Of a stretch of 64,000 nt of DNA, positions 17,028-26,056 are shown piece after piece (within the stretch, counting starts at the first letter, position 1; each line of letters starts with the position of its first letter). A program made the translations under genes and the position numbers. The DNA is taken from positions 1 through 64,000 of the forward strand of contig NZ_DAIEIF010000028.1 of assembly GCF_027352905.1 (NCBI RefSeq), read 5' to 3'. The notes under the pieces were generated by a model. That model made no database searches. It was given only the letters and a program-made list of their open reading frames with translations, and was not told the origin of the DNA. This DNA comes from Acidocella sp. GTDB taxonomy: Bacteria; Pseudomonadota; Alphaproteobacteria; Acetobacterales; Acetobacteraceae.

Positions 17028-18635
17028 TCACTCGGCCGGGGCGAACATCGGCGACGGGCTCGATTCCGGCGCGCCGGTTAAATGCGGCTGCGGCCCGAGG
17101 CGGGCATATTTAAACATCAGGTACAGCTCCGCGGCGATGAAGGCGCTGTAGAGCACCGCGAAACCGATGAGGGAGAAGATCATATAGCCGAGATTATGGC
17201 TGGAGGCCGCCTGGAAGGTCGGCAGCCAGCCAAACACCGACCAGGGCTGGCGCCCGGCCTCGGCGGTGATCCAGCCGAACTCGCAAGCGAGAATCGGCAG
17301 CGGGATGGACCAGACGCAGAGCTTGAGCAGGAAAGGATGCCGCTCGAGCTGGTTTTTCAGGCTGTAATAGGCCGCGAAGGAGAACAGCCCGACGAAGAAG
17401 AAGCCCAGCGCCATCATGAGGCGGAAGGACCAGAAGGTGACGAAGACATTGGGCAGCGTGTCCTTCTCCGCCTGGGCGAGCACCGCGTCCTGGTTGGCCG
17501 GGGTGATCTGGCCGAGATCCTGGTTGGGCGCGTAGCGCTGGGCGAGGAAGCCGTAGCCCATATCGCTTTCATGCGCTTTGAAGGACGCCAGCGCCTGGGG
17601 GTCGTGCGTCTGGCCATAGGCCTTCAGCGCGTCGAGCGCCTGGATGCCGCTCTGAATCCGCGGCCCCACCTGTTTCTCCAGCGTAATCAGCCCGGGAATG
17701 CTGGTGTTGAAGGAATGGGCGATCAGCGGGTCCAGCACATAGGGCACCCCGATCTCGAAATGGTTGGCCTGGGCCTGCTGGTCCGGCAGGGCGAAGAGCA
17801 GCCAGGCGGCGGCGCCGGCGGGGCCGTTCGCGTCGCTATCCTGCCATAGCCCCTCGACCGCCGCGATCTTGGTGGGCTGGACGAGATAATCGAGCCTGCC
17901 CAGCGCGTCGCCCAGAGTCACGACCGCCAGCGAGGAGATCACCCCGAACAGCGCCGCCATGCGGAAGGAGCGCGCGGCGAATTCCCGGTGCTGCTTGCGC
18001 AGGATGTAAAAGGCGGAGATGCCCATGACGAACAGCGCGCCGGTGACGAAGCCCGCGATTGAGGTATGGACGAATTTCGCCTGCGCGTCCTCGCTGAACA
18101 CGAGGTTGAGGAAGGAGTTGAATTCCAGCCGCATCGTGTCCGGGTTGAAGGAGGCGCCCTTCGGGCTCTGCATGAAGCCGTTGGCGATGAGAATCCATAA
18201 AGCGGAGAGGTTGGAGCCGAGCGCGGTCAGCCAGGTCACGGCCAGATGGCCGGGGCGGGACAGCCGGTCCCAGCCGAAGAACATCAGGCCGATGAAGGTG
18301 GATTCCATGAAGAAGGCCATCAGACCCTCGATGGCGAGCGGCGTGCCGAACACGTCCCCGACGAAATGCGAGTACATGGACCAATTGGTGCCGAACTCGA
18401 ATTCCATGGTGAGGCCGGTGGCGACGCCGATGGCGAAGTTGATGGCGAAGAGCTTGCCCCAGAACTGGGTCATCTCCTTGTAGATCTGCCGGCCGGTGAT
18501 GACATAGACCGTCTCCATCGCCGCCAGCAGGAAGGTCATGCCGAGCGTCAACGGCACGAACAGGAAGTGGTAGAGGGCCGTCAACGCGAATTGCAGACGC
18601 GACAGATCGACGACACTCGGATCGATTAACGGCAT
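17028..18635 (-). CDS. cydA: Cytochrome bd ubiquinol oxidase subunit I
   Basis: 535 aa. Haem ligands are in place: His23 (LYHFLF; E. coli His19), His190 (KFVHTSIAGF; His186) and Met407 (FWSFRLMMALG; Met393). Glu103 and Glu111 of the proton path are present (AIEGLMAFFMES). The Q-loop has Lys256 and Glu261 (PTKIAAVEG) and GRQPW. The start at 18635 has GGAGAG 9 nt upstream. It oxidises quinol on the periplasmic side and carries haems b558, b595 and d. It is probably regulated by an FNR/FixK-type protein through the box 75 bp upstream. Confidence 0.96.
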   Translation of the reverse strand: MPLIDPSVVDLSRLQFALTALYHFLFVPLTLGMTFLLAAMETVYVITGRQIYKEMTQFWGKLFAINFAIGVATGLTMEFEFGTNWSMYSHFVGDVFGTPLAIEGLMAFFMESTFIGLMFFGWDRLSRPGHLAVTWLTALGSNLSALWILIANGFMQSPKGASFNPDTMRLEFNSFLNLVFSEDAQAKFVHTSIAGFVTGALFVMGISAFYILRKQHREFAARSFRMAALFGVISSLAVVTLGDALGRLDYLVQPTKIAAVEGLWQDSDANGPAGAAAWLLFALPDQQAQANHFEIGVPYVLDPLIAHSFNTSIPGLITLEKQVGPRIQSGIQALDALKAYGQTHDPQALASFKAHESDMGYGFLAQRYAPNQDLGQITPANQDAVLAQAEKDTLPNVFVTFWSFRLMMALGFFFVGLFSFAAYYSLKNQLERHPFLLKLCVWSIPLPILACEFGWITAEAGRQPWSVFGWLPTFQAASSHNLGYMIFSLIGFAVLYSAFIAAELYLMFKYARLGPQPHLTGAPESSPSPMFAPAE

Positions 18636-18709
18636 GACCGCTCTCTCCAGTTTTGTGAAAGCCTTGTAACCAAACAGCGCCGGTATAGGGATTAACGTCA
18701 ATAAGCGGG

Positions 18710-18723
18710 TTGATCTCGATCAA
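18710..18723 (-). promoter_or_regulatory. FNR/ANR/FixK-type box upstream of cydA
   Basis: TTGATCTCGATCAA is a perfect match to the dyad consensus TTGAT-N4-ATCAA. It lies 75 bp before the cydA start, between cydDC and cydABX. Known: Crp/FNR-family oxygen regulators use this site. Inferred: low-oxygen control of the oxidase. Distance to the transcription start is unknown, so activation versus repression cannot be decided. Confidence 0.85.
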
Positions 18724-18792
18724 ATTCCGCCCGGTGCGTCCGGCATATACGGGCATGGGTTATTTCCGCGCCCTGGGGCCAGGATGGCCCAA

Positions 18793-20472
18793 TCAGCGCC
18801 GCCGTGTGGCCCGGCCGTCCCGCAGGGTGTAAACCTCGTCCATCAGCGCCAGCCCGGCGGGGCGGTGGGATATATAGAGCACGGTCCGCCCGGCCAGCAC
18901 CGGGAGGAGGTCGCGGAGAAAGGCCCGCTCGGTCTCATAGTCCAACCCTTCGGTCGGCTCGTCCAGAATCAGCCAGGGGGCGGGTTTCAGCACCGCCCGC
19001 GCCAGTGCCACCCGCCGCGCCTGGCCGCCAGAGAGTCTGGCCCCTCCCTCGCCGGCGAGGCTGTCCAGCCCCTGGGGCAGGGAGCGCACGAATCCCGCCA
19101 GCTGGGCCACCTCCAGCGCGTGCCAGAGCGCCGCCTCATCCGCCCTGGCATTGGCCAGCAGCAGGTTATCGCGGATGGTGGTATGGAAGATATGGCTGCG
19201 CTGGGAGATGACCGTGACATGCCGGGCGATGTCGGCGCTGCCATAGGCGCGCAGATCATGGCCGCCGAAGCGCGCCGTGCCCTCCTGGAACTCATGGAAG
19301 CGCAAGATGAGGTTGATCAGCGTGGACTTCCCCGCGCCGGAAGCGCCGGCGATGCCGAGGCGCCGCCCCTCCGGCACTGAGAGGCTGAGGCCGTTCAGCG
19401 CCGGGGGCGCGCCCGGGGCGTAGCGCAGGGTGACGGCGTTGAGCTCCAGCCCGTAGCCGCGCGGCTCCGGGGCGGGAAGGGCAGGCGGGGCCACGGGCGG
19501 GGGCGTATCCGCCAAAGCGAAGATCCGCCGCGCCGCCGCCTTGATCTGGCCGAGATATTGCAGCGCGCCGGGCAAAGGCGCCGTCGCCTCGAAGGCGGCC
19601 ATCGCCCCCAGCACCAGCATCGGCACATTGGCGGCACCTATGCCGCCCTCCTCGAACCGCCTGGCGCCGCAAAGCAGCACCGCCAGCAGCGTCACATTGG
19701 CGGCGAGGCCGGAAAGGGCGAGGCCCAGCCCCGCCACCCAGCCCATCCGCGCCTGGGCCGCGGCCAGCTCGTCATTGAGGGCCGCGGCGCGCGCCTGCAT
19801 CTGCGGCGCGGCGCCAAACACCAGCAATTCGCCCAGGCCTTGCAGCGCCTCGACATATTCGGCGCGCAGCCGGGCGGTGAGGCGGTTGATCTCCGCCCCC
19901 GGCCGGGCGCCGAGCCGGGCCGTGAGCAGGGGCGTCAGCATCCCGTTCAGCGCCAGGCCGAGGATGAGCGCCAGCGCCGCCGGCCAGGAGAAGAAAGCGA
20001 AGAACGCCGCCATCACCAGCCCGGCGGCGAACGCGGTGAGCACCGGCACGAAGACCCGCAGATAGAAAAGGTTGAGCGTGTCGATATCGGAGACGATGCG
20101 GCCGAGAAGATCGGCGGCGCGCTCGGCCTGCAGCGCCGCCGGGGCCAGCGGTTCCAGCCGCGTGTAAAACCACACCCGCAGATCCGCGAGCAGGCGGAAG
20201 GTGGCCTCATGCGTCACCAGCCGCTCGGCATAGCGCGAGCCGACGCGCAGCGTGGCGAAGAACCGCACCATGGCCGAGGGGGTGAAGAAATTGAAGGCGT
20301 TCTGCGCCGCGTAACCGGCGAGTCCGGCCAGGGCGGTCGCCGCCAGGAACCAGCCGGAAATGGCGAGCAGGCCGAAATTCGCCAGCACGGTGAGGGTGGC
20401 GAGGCCGAGCCCCGCCAGCATCCAGCCGCGCCGGGGGGCGAGCAGGCGGACCAGCCGCCAGATATCAGACAT
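18793..20472 (-). CDS. cydC: CydC, ABC exporter subunit for thiols/haem needed for cytochrome bd assembly
   Basis: 559 aa half-transporter: six-helix membrane domain (1-320) and ATPase domain (Walker A GASGAGKST, signature LSGGQARRVALARA, Walker B WLILDEPTEGLD). CydDC exports glutathione and cysteine and binds haem, which is required for bd oxidase maturation. The start at 20472 overlaps the cydD stop by 8 bp. It is separated from cydA by the FNR-box spacer. Confidence 0.92.
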   Translation of the reverse strand: MSDIWRLVRLLAPRRGWMLAGLGLATLTVLANFGLLAISGWFLAATALAGLAGYAAQNAFNFFTPSAMVRFFATLRVGSRYAERLVTHEATFRLLADLRVWFYTRLEPLAPAALQAERAADLLGRIVSDIDTLNLFYLRVFVPVLTAFAAGLVMAAFFAFFSWPAALALILGLALNGMLTPLLTARLGARPGAEINRLTARLRAEYVEALQGLGELLVFGAAPQMQARAAALNDELAAAQARMGWVAGLGLALSGLAANVTLLAVLLCGARRFEEGGIGAANVPMLVLGAMAAFEATAPLPGALQYLGQIKAAARRIFALADTPPPVAPPALPAPEPRGYGLELNAVTLRYAPGAPPALNGLSLSVPEGRRLGIAGASGAGKSTLINLILRFHEFQEGTARFGGHDLRAYGSADIARHVTVISQRSHIFHTTIRDNLLLANARADEAALWHALEVAQLAGFVRSLPQGLDSLAGEGGARLSGGQARRVALARAVLKPAPWLILDEPTEGLDYETERAFLRDLLPVLAGRTVLYISHRPAGLALMDEVYTLRDGRATRRR

Positions 20473-22186
20473 TCGCCGCTTCCCCCGCCCGGGCCAGCTC
20501 CCGGTAGGGGCCGGCGACCGCCAGCAATTCGGCATGGGTGCCGCTCTGCATGAGCCGCCCCGCCTCCAGCACCAGAATCTGGTCGGCGCGCTCGGCCACG
20601 GCGAGACGGTGGGCGATGATGATGGTGGTGCAGCCCTCGTTGAGGGCGGTCAGCGCGTCCAGCACCGCCGCCTCGGTCTGCGGGTCCAGGCTGGCGGTGG
20701 CTTCGTCCATGATCAGCACCCGCGCGTGGCGGGCATAGGCGCGGGCGAGGGCGAGGCGCTGGATCTCACCGCCGGAGAAATTGCCGCCGCCCTCGCCCAC
20801 CGGGGTGGCGAAGCGGCCGGGCAGGGCCTCGATGAAATTATAGGCCTGCGCCCGCGTCGCCGCCGCCCGCAGCCGGGCGAAATCCACCTGCGGCAGGCCG
20901 AGGGCGATGTTCTCCTCGACACTGCCCGGGAACAGGCGCGGCGTTTGCGGCACCCAGGCCAGCGCCCGCCACCAGCTCTCCGGAGCAATCTCCGCGAGAT
21001 CCTGGCCGTTGACGAGAATATGCCCGGCGGTGGGGCGGAGAAAGCCGAGCAGCAGGCGGGCGAGGGTGGTCTTGCCCGCCCCCGAGGCGCCGACGATAAC
21101 CGTGAGCTTGCCCGCCGGGAACTTGGCCGAGACATCCTCCAGCACCTTCCGCCCCTCATAGGCGAAGCTGAGCTGCGCGCAGACGATCTCGATGCCCGCC
21201 GCCGCCGCCAGCTCCGCCGTGCCGCGCGGCGGCGCCGGCGCGTCGAGTACCGCGAAAATCTGCCGCGCGGCGGCGATGGTGCTCATCCGCGCATGGTAAT
21301 GCACGGCCAGCCCGCGCAGCGGCACGAAATATTCCGGCGCCAGCAGCAGCACGAGAAAGGCGGGATAGAAGCCGAAATGCCCATGGATCAGCCGCGCCCC
21401 GAACAGCACCGCCACCAGGGCGATGGCGAGAGAGGCGAAAAATTCCAGCACGGCGCTGGTGAGAAAGGCGATGCGCAGCCCCTCCATGGTGGTGCGCCGG
21501 TACTCATCCGAGATGCGGGCGATGATGCGGATCTCGTCCCGCGCCCGCCCGAACAGCTTGAGCGTGGTCAGCCCTTGCAGCACGTCGAGGAAATGCGCGC
21601 CGAGGCGCAGCAGCTTGTCCCATTGGCGCTGGTTGGCGGCCTCCGCCCGGTAGCCGACCAGCACCATGAAGAAGGGGATGAGCGGTCCGGCGAGCAGAAG
21701 TACGGTAAAGCTGATCCAGTCGAGCGGCAGCACCACCGCGAGGATGGCGAGCGGCACCGCCACGCAGAGGGCCATTTGCGGCAGATAGCGGGAAAAATAG
21801 GGGTCGAGCGCCTCCACCCCGTCGAGCAGGGTGGCGGCCGTCTCGGCGCTGGCGGCCTCGGCGGCGGGGCCGCGCGCGAAAAGCCTGGCCAGCAGGGCGG
21901 CGCGCAGCCCGGATTTGATGGCGAGGCAGGCGCGGCTGGCCAGAGCCTCCGCCGCGTGGCTGAGCCCGGCGCGGAGGAGGAACAGCGCCGCCAGCCCGGC
22001 GATGAGCGGCATGAGCGGCGGCAGGAGGATATGGCGGAAGGAGATGGCCTCCACCAGCCGGGCCAGGATCACCGCCTGGCCGATGACAGCCCAGGCGGAG
22101 ACGAGGCCGAGCGCGATGCTGCCATAAAGCGCGCCGCGGGCGCGCCGCCCTTCGCGCATCAGGCGCGGATCGATCCTCTCGCTCAT
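20465..22186 (-). CDS. cydD: CydD, ABC exporter subunit for thiols/haem
   Basis: 573 aa half-transporter with N-terminal helices (first at about residues 20-45), Walker A GASGAGKTTLARLLLG, signature FSGGEIQRLALARA and Walker B LIMDEATASLD. It heads the cydDC-cydABX gene set on the minus strand. The partner order and the directly following bd oxidase genes support CydD over a generic ABC exporter. Confidence 0.92.
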   Translation of the reverse strand: MSERIDPRLMREGRRARGALYGSIALGLVSAWAVIGQAVILARLVEAISFRHILLPPLMPLIAGLAALFLLRAGLSHAAEALASRACLAIKSGLRAALLARLFARGPAAEAASAETAATLLDGVEALDPYFSRYLPQMALCVAVPLAILAVVLPLDWISFTVLLLAGPLIPFFMVLVGYRAEAANQRQWDKLLRLGAHFLDVLQGLTTLKLFGRARDEIRIIARISDEYRRTTMEGLRIAFLTSAVLEFFASLAIALVAVLFGARLIHGHFGFYPAFLVLLLAPEYFVPLRGLAVHYHARMSTIAAARQIFAVLDAPAPPRGTAELAAAAGIEIVCAQLSFAYEGRKVLEDVSAKFPAGKLTVIVGASGAGKTTLARLLLGFLRPTAGHILVNGQDLAEIAPESWWRALAWVPQTPRLFPGSVEENIALGLPQVDFARLRAAATRAQAYNFIEALPGRFATPVGEGGGNFSGGEIQRLALARAYARHARVLIMDEATASLDPQTEAAVLDALTALNEGCTTIIIAHRLAVAERADQILVLEAGRLMQSGTHAELLAVAGPYRELARAGEAANV

Positions 22187-22262
22187 GCCGCGCAGCTAAC
22201 CCGCGCCTCACGCCCTGCCAAGAGGGGCCGGCCGCGCCCCACCGCCGAAACCCCGGCGCCTC

Positions 22263-23420
22263 TCAGCGTTGGGAAAAGCGCCGTCCCACCAACTCACTGG
22301 TGATATTGACCTTTTGCAGGTCGATATGGCCGCCGCCAATGCCCCAGAGCCAGGCATCGCGCATTTTCTGCTCCATCGGGTAGGCGGTGGAATAGCCGCA
22401 GGCTCCCATGACCTGCGCGCCATGCGTGACCACCCGGCGCACCGCCTCATTGGCGAAGCATTTCGCCAGGCTGGTATCGAGCAGGGAGGGCAGGCCGTCC
22501 TCGGCGTTCTGGGCCGCCCGGTGGATGAGCAGGCGCGACGCCTCGACATCCATCTTCATTTCCGCCAGCCGTAGCTGCACCGCCTGAAAATCGACGAGGG
22601 GCTTGCCGAACTGGGTCCGCTCCTGGGTATAGCGGAGCGCCACCTCGAGCGCGCTGGCGGCGATGCCGAGCGAGCAGGTCGCATTGCCCAGCCGCTCCAT
22701 ATTGAAGGAGCGCATGAGATTTTTCAGCCCGCCCGCCGGTACGATGATATTCTCCACCGGCACTTCCACATCGTCCAGATAGATCTCGGCATTGTGGAAC
22801 CCCCGGGCGCCCATGAATTGCTCGGGCTTGCCGAAGGACACGCCCGGGGTATCCTTCTCGAAATACACCGCCCCGACGCCCGCCGCGCCCGGCTTGTCGG
22901 CCAGGCGGCAATAAAGAACATAACCCTGGGCGTGGCCGGCGCCGCTGCACCAGCGCTTGACCCCGTTGATGATAATGCGCCCGTCCTTGATGACGGCGCG
23001 GGTGGTGAGGTCGGTCATCGCGGTACCGACATCCGGTTCCGACATCGAGACCGAGACCATCATCTCGCCCGCGCAGACCTTCGGCAATACCTGTTTTTTG
23101 AGCCATTCCGGGGCGAAGTAGAGAAGGGTCTGGGCCGGGCCGCAATTGGCTTCGAATACCGGAAAGGCGACCGCCGCCGAGATTTTCGCGAATTCCTCCA
23201 GCACGAGGAGGGCGTCGAGTTTTCCCGCGCCGACCCCGCCATATTCCTCGGGAATGTTGACGCCGAGGAAGCCGAGTTCGCCCATGCGCCGCCGCACGTC
23301 ATCGGGCACGGGCTCGCTGGTGCGCTCGCAATGGCGCGCGACCTCCGGCAATTCCTCCTGGGCGAACCGGCGGGCCGAAAGCTGGAATTCCTGCTGGCGC
23401 GCGTTGAGCTGGAAATCCAT
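22263..23420 (-). CDS. Acyl-CoA dehydrogenase
   Basis: 385 aa flavoprotein of the normal family length. MDFQLNARQQEFQLSARRFA begins the N-terminal helical domain. The FAD/substrate segment MVSVSMSEPDVGTAMTDLTT and the C-terminal VMGACGYSTAYPMEQKMRDA segment, where the catalytic Glu sits in short-chain enzymes, are present. The start at 23420 lies 2 bp after the SDR stop, so it is the last gene of an ALDH-SDR-ACAD operon. The set suggests oxidation of an alcohol or aldehyde-derived carboxylic acid, but the substrate is unknown. Confidence 0.88.
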   Translation of the reverse strand: MDFQLNARQQEFQLSARRFAQEELPEVARHCERTSEPVPDDVRRRMGELGFLGVNIPEEYGGVGAGKLDALLVLEEFAKISAAVAFPVFEANCGPAQTLLYFAPEWLKKQVLPKVCAGEMMVSVSMSEPDVGTAMTDLTTRAVIKDGRIIINGVKRWCSGAGHAQGYVLYCRLADKPGAAGVGAVYFEKDTPGVSFGKPEQFMGARGFHNAEIYLDDVEVPVENIIVPAGGLKNLMRSFNMERLGNATCSLGIAASALEVALRYTQERTQFGKPLVDFQAVQLRLAEMKMDVEASRLLIHRAAQNAEDGLPSLLDTSLAKCFANEAVRRVVTHGAQVMGACGYSTAYPMEQKMRDAWLWGIGGGHIDLQKVNITSELVGRRFSQR

Positions 23421-23422
23421 TC

Positions 23423-24193
23423 TCAGGTGACCGTGAAGCCACCATCCACCGGCAGCGAAACGCCCGTGATCGCCGCGGCGTCGTCCGAGCACAGGAACAA
23501 CGCCGCCCGCGCGATCTCGTCTGCTCCTATGAACCGTCCCATGGGCACGCGGGAAAGAAAGGCCTTCTCCAAATCCTCGGGCGCGATCACATCCGGGTTG
23601 CGCCCCACGAAGGCGGGCCAAAGCGGCGTCTGCACCGGCCCCGGACAAATGGAATTGGCGCGGATATTGTGCTTGCCATAGGCGAGGGCGATGCACTCGG
23701 CCAGCATGCGCAGGCCGATCTTGGCGATGGAATAGCTGGGCGAGGCGGGGGAGGGCTTGATGCCCGAGCCGGAACTGGTGAACAAAATGCTGCCGCCGCC
23801 ATTTTTCTTCATATGGGGCAGCACATGCTTGGCGCCGAAGAACCCGCCCTTCACATGGGTGGCGATTTGGCGGTCGAACTCCTCCTCGCTGGTCTGTTCG
23901 ATGGCGCCCGCCCCGGCGATGCCGGCGTTATGCCAGAAAATGTCTATCTTGCCGAACGCCTTGATCGCCTCGCCGGCCACCTTCTTCATCGCCGCCTCGC
24001 TGCCGGTATCCGCCTGCACGAAAACCGCCTCACCCCGGGAGGCGATGTCCCGCGCGACCGCCTTGCCATTGGCCTCATTGAAATCGACGACGACGATCTT
24101 GGCGCCTTCATTGGCGAACAGCTCCGCCGCCGCCTTGCCGATGCCGGAACCGGAGCCGGTGATGATGGCCACCTTGCCTTGTAATTTTCCCAT
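23423..24193 (-). CDS. Short-chain dehydrogenase/reductase
   Basis: 256 aa classical SDR. Cofactor motif TGSGSGIG (12-19), Asp37 after the second strand favouring NAD+, HNAGIAG (88-94), and catalytic Ser140/141, Tyr154 and Lys158 (SYSIAK). The C-terminal GVSLPVDGGFTVT is typical. It lies between an aldehyde dehydrogenase and an acyl-CoA dehydrogenase on one strand. The substrate is unknown. Confidence 0.9.
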   Translation of the reverse strand: MGKLQGKVAIITGSGSGIGKAAAELFANEGAKIVVVDFNEANGKAVARDIASRGEAVFVQADTGSEAAMKKVAGEAIKAFGKIDIFWHNAGIAGAGAIEQTSEEEFDRQIATHVKGGFFGAKHVLPHMKKNGGGSILFTSSGSGIKPSPASPSYSIAKIGLRMLAECIALAYGKHNIRANSICPGPVQTPLWPAFVGRNPDVIAPEDLEKAFLSRVPMGRFIGADEIARAALFLCSDDAAAITGVSLPVDGGFTVT

Positions 24194-24274
24194 GACGATG
24201 TCCTTCCTGACGGTTGTTCTGAACCAGAAACAGAACGCCGCAGGCCACGCTCGCCACGCGGCGTTCCGCGCCCC

Positions 24275-25759
24275 TCAAGCGTAGGGATAAGGATATTTGC
24301 CGCTGAGGCTGATCATGGTCACTCTGGGCTCGGTATATTCCTGCAATGCCTCCGGACCATTCTCGCGGCCGATGCCGCTCAGCTTGAAACCGCCATAGGG
24401 CAGGCGCGGATCGAGGATGCGGAACGTGTTCACCCAGACCGTGCCGGTTTTGATCGCGCTGGACACGCGGTGGGCGCGGCCGAGATCGCGGGTCCACAGC
24501 CCGGCGGTCAATCCGTATTCGGTGCCGTTCGCGATCTCGATGGCTTCCTCCTCCTCATCGAAGGGGATCATCGCGACGACGGGGCCAAAAATTTCCTCCT
24601 GGGCGATGCGCATGTCATTCCTGACATTGGCGAAGACCGTGGGCGTGACGAAATACCCGTTCTCGAGCCCGGGCTCGGTCAGGCGGCGCCCGCCGGTCAC
24701 CAGCTCCGCCCCCTCCGCGCGGCCGATCTCGATATAGCGCAGCGTTTTTTCCAGCTGGGCGCGGTGGGTTTGCGGCCCGATATGGGTGGTGGGCTCGTGC
24801 GGGTTGCCCACGCGCAGCTTCTCGGCGCGCTGGCGCACCTCCTCCACCATCCGGTCATAGAGCTTGCGCTGGACGAGAATGCGCGAGCCGAGCGTGCAGC
24901 TCTGCCCGCAGGCCATGAACCCGGCATGGGATACCGCGTTGGTGGCCTGCTCGATATCGGCGTCATCGAAGACGATATGCGGCGCCTTGCCGCCGCACTC
25001 GAACGATACGCGTTTGAGGTTCGCCGCGCCGGCGCGCATGATGTCCTGGGCGATGCGGTGGTCGCCGGTGAAGGCCAGCTTGTCCACGCCGGGATGCGCC
25101 GCGAGATGCGCCCCCGCCACCGCGCCGTAACCCGGCACCACGTTGACCACGCCTTTGGGGAATCCGGCCTGCTCGATCAGCTTCGCGAATTCATACATGG
25201 TGACCGGCGTATGCTCGGCCGACTTGACGACCATGGTGCAACCCGCGGCGAGGGCGGGGGCCAGCTTCATCGTCGTCACCAATGTCGGCGCGTTCCACGG
25301 CACGATGGCGCCAACGACGCCGATCGGCACGCGCGTCGTATAGGCGACCGTATCCTGGTTCATCGGGATCATACGGCCTTCGATCTTGTCGGCCATGCCG
25401 GCGAAATAATAATACCACTGCGCCTCGATCGCGATATTGGCGCTGGTTTCGCGCAAGGGGCGGCCGTTATCGTAAGTTTCGAGCTTGGCGATACGGGGGG
25501 CGTTCTCCTCCACCAGCGCGGCGAGTTTGCGCAAGAGCGCCGCGCGCTCCGTCGGCGCCATGCGCCCCCAGGGGCCTTTCAACGCGGCATTGGCGGCGTC
25601 TACCGCGCGGTCGATGTCGCGCTTGCCGCCGAACGCGGTCATCGCCCAGGGCGCGCCGGTGGTCGGGTCGATCGAGGCGGCTTGTTCACCATCGAGGGGA
25701 TCTACCCACTCGCCTCCGATGAACAGCTTGTCCTGAACGTAAGCAAATGGCTGGTCCAT
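24275..25759 (-). CDS. NAD(P)-dependent aldehyde dehydrogenase
   Basis: 494 aa. Catalytic Cys288 in GQSCTLGSR and general-base Glu254 in FECGGKAP. PWNAPTLVTTMKLAPALAAG forms the cofactor site and EEIFGPVV is typical. The usual ELGGK is altered to ECGGK, putting a second Cys next to the catalytic Glu. AGAGGA stands 8 nt before the ATG. It opens the ALDH-SDR-ACAD cluster; the 297-bp spacer upstream holds its promoter and repeat copy 2. Confidence 0.9.
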   Translation of the reverse strand: MDQPFAYVQDKLFIGGEWVDPLDGEQAASIDPTTGAPWAMTAFGGKRDIDRAVDAANAALKGPWGRMAPTERAALLRKLAALVEENAPRIAKLETYDNGRPLRETSANIAIEAQWYYYFAGMADKIEGRMIPMNQDTVAYTTRVPIGVVGAIVPWNAPTLVTTMKLAPALAAGCTMVVKSAEHTPVTMYEFAKLIEQAGFPKGVVNVVPGYGAVAGAHLAAHPGVDKLAFTGDHRIAQDIMRAGAANLKRVSFECGGKAPHIVFDDADIEQATNAVSHAGFMACGQSCTLGSRILVQRKLYDRMVEEVRQRAEKLRVGNPHEPTTHIGPQTHRAQLEKTLRYIEIGRAEGAELVTGGRRLTEPGLENGYFVTPTVFANVRNDMRIAQEEIFGPVVAMIPFDEEEEAIEIANGTEYGLTAGLWTRDLGRAHRVSSAIKTGTVWVNTFRILDPRLPYGGFKLSGIGRENGPEALQEYTEPRVTMISLSGKYPYPYA

Positions 25760-25896
25760 TGGGCGTATCCTCTACACTCGGGGCGGCTCCCGCCTTCCGG
25801 CGGCGCCGTTTATTTTTGGACGGATGCGCCTATTCACCAACCTTCGCAAAAATCTGTCAAGGCGAATCCTTGTATTTCTGATATGTTCGCCTGCTC

Positions 25897-26003
25897 GAGA
25901 ATTTTCCATTCACTTCGGGTCATGGAAAACGTTCTAACAATTTCTCCGGCGAGCAACTTTATCCGATTAAATGAAAATCCATTTGACCGGATGTCGCTCC
26001 AGC
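25897..26003. repeat. Dispersed palindromic repeat, copy 2
   Basis: About 107 bp with two inverted-repeat units. GAATTTTCC...GGAAAACGTTC forms the first. After a spacer with GGCGAGCAACTTTATCCGAT comes the second, with AAATGAAAATCCATTTGA at its centre. The end GGATGTCGCTCCAG is shared with copy 3. It sits in the spacer between the aldehyde dehydrogenase promoter region and the lactonase-like gene. No ORF is supported in 25760-26056. Confidence 0.75.
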
Positions 26004-26056
26004 TCGGGACGCCGGGCGCGGCGAGCGATGCGCCAGCGCGCCGGCCCCGGATGTTT

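Noticed and set aside
20360-22303. 647-codon plus-strand open frame
   Set aside because: Antisense shadow of cydD and cydC.
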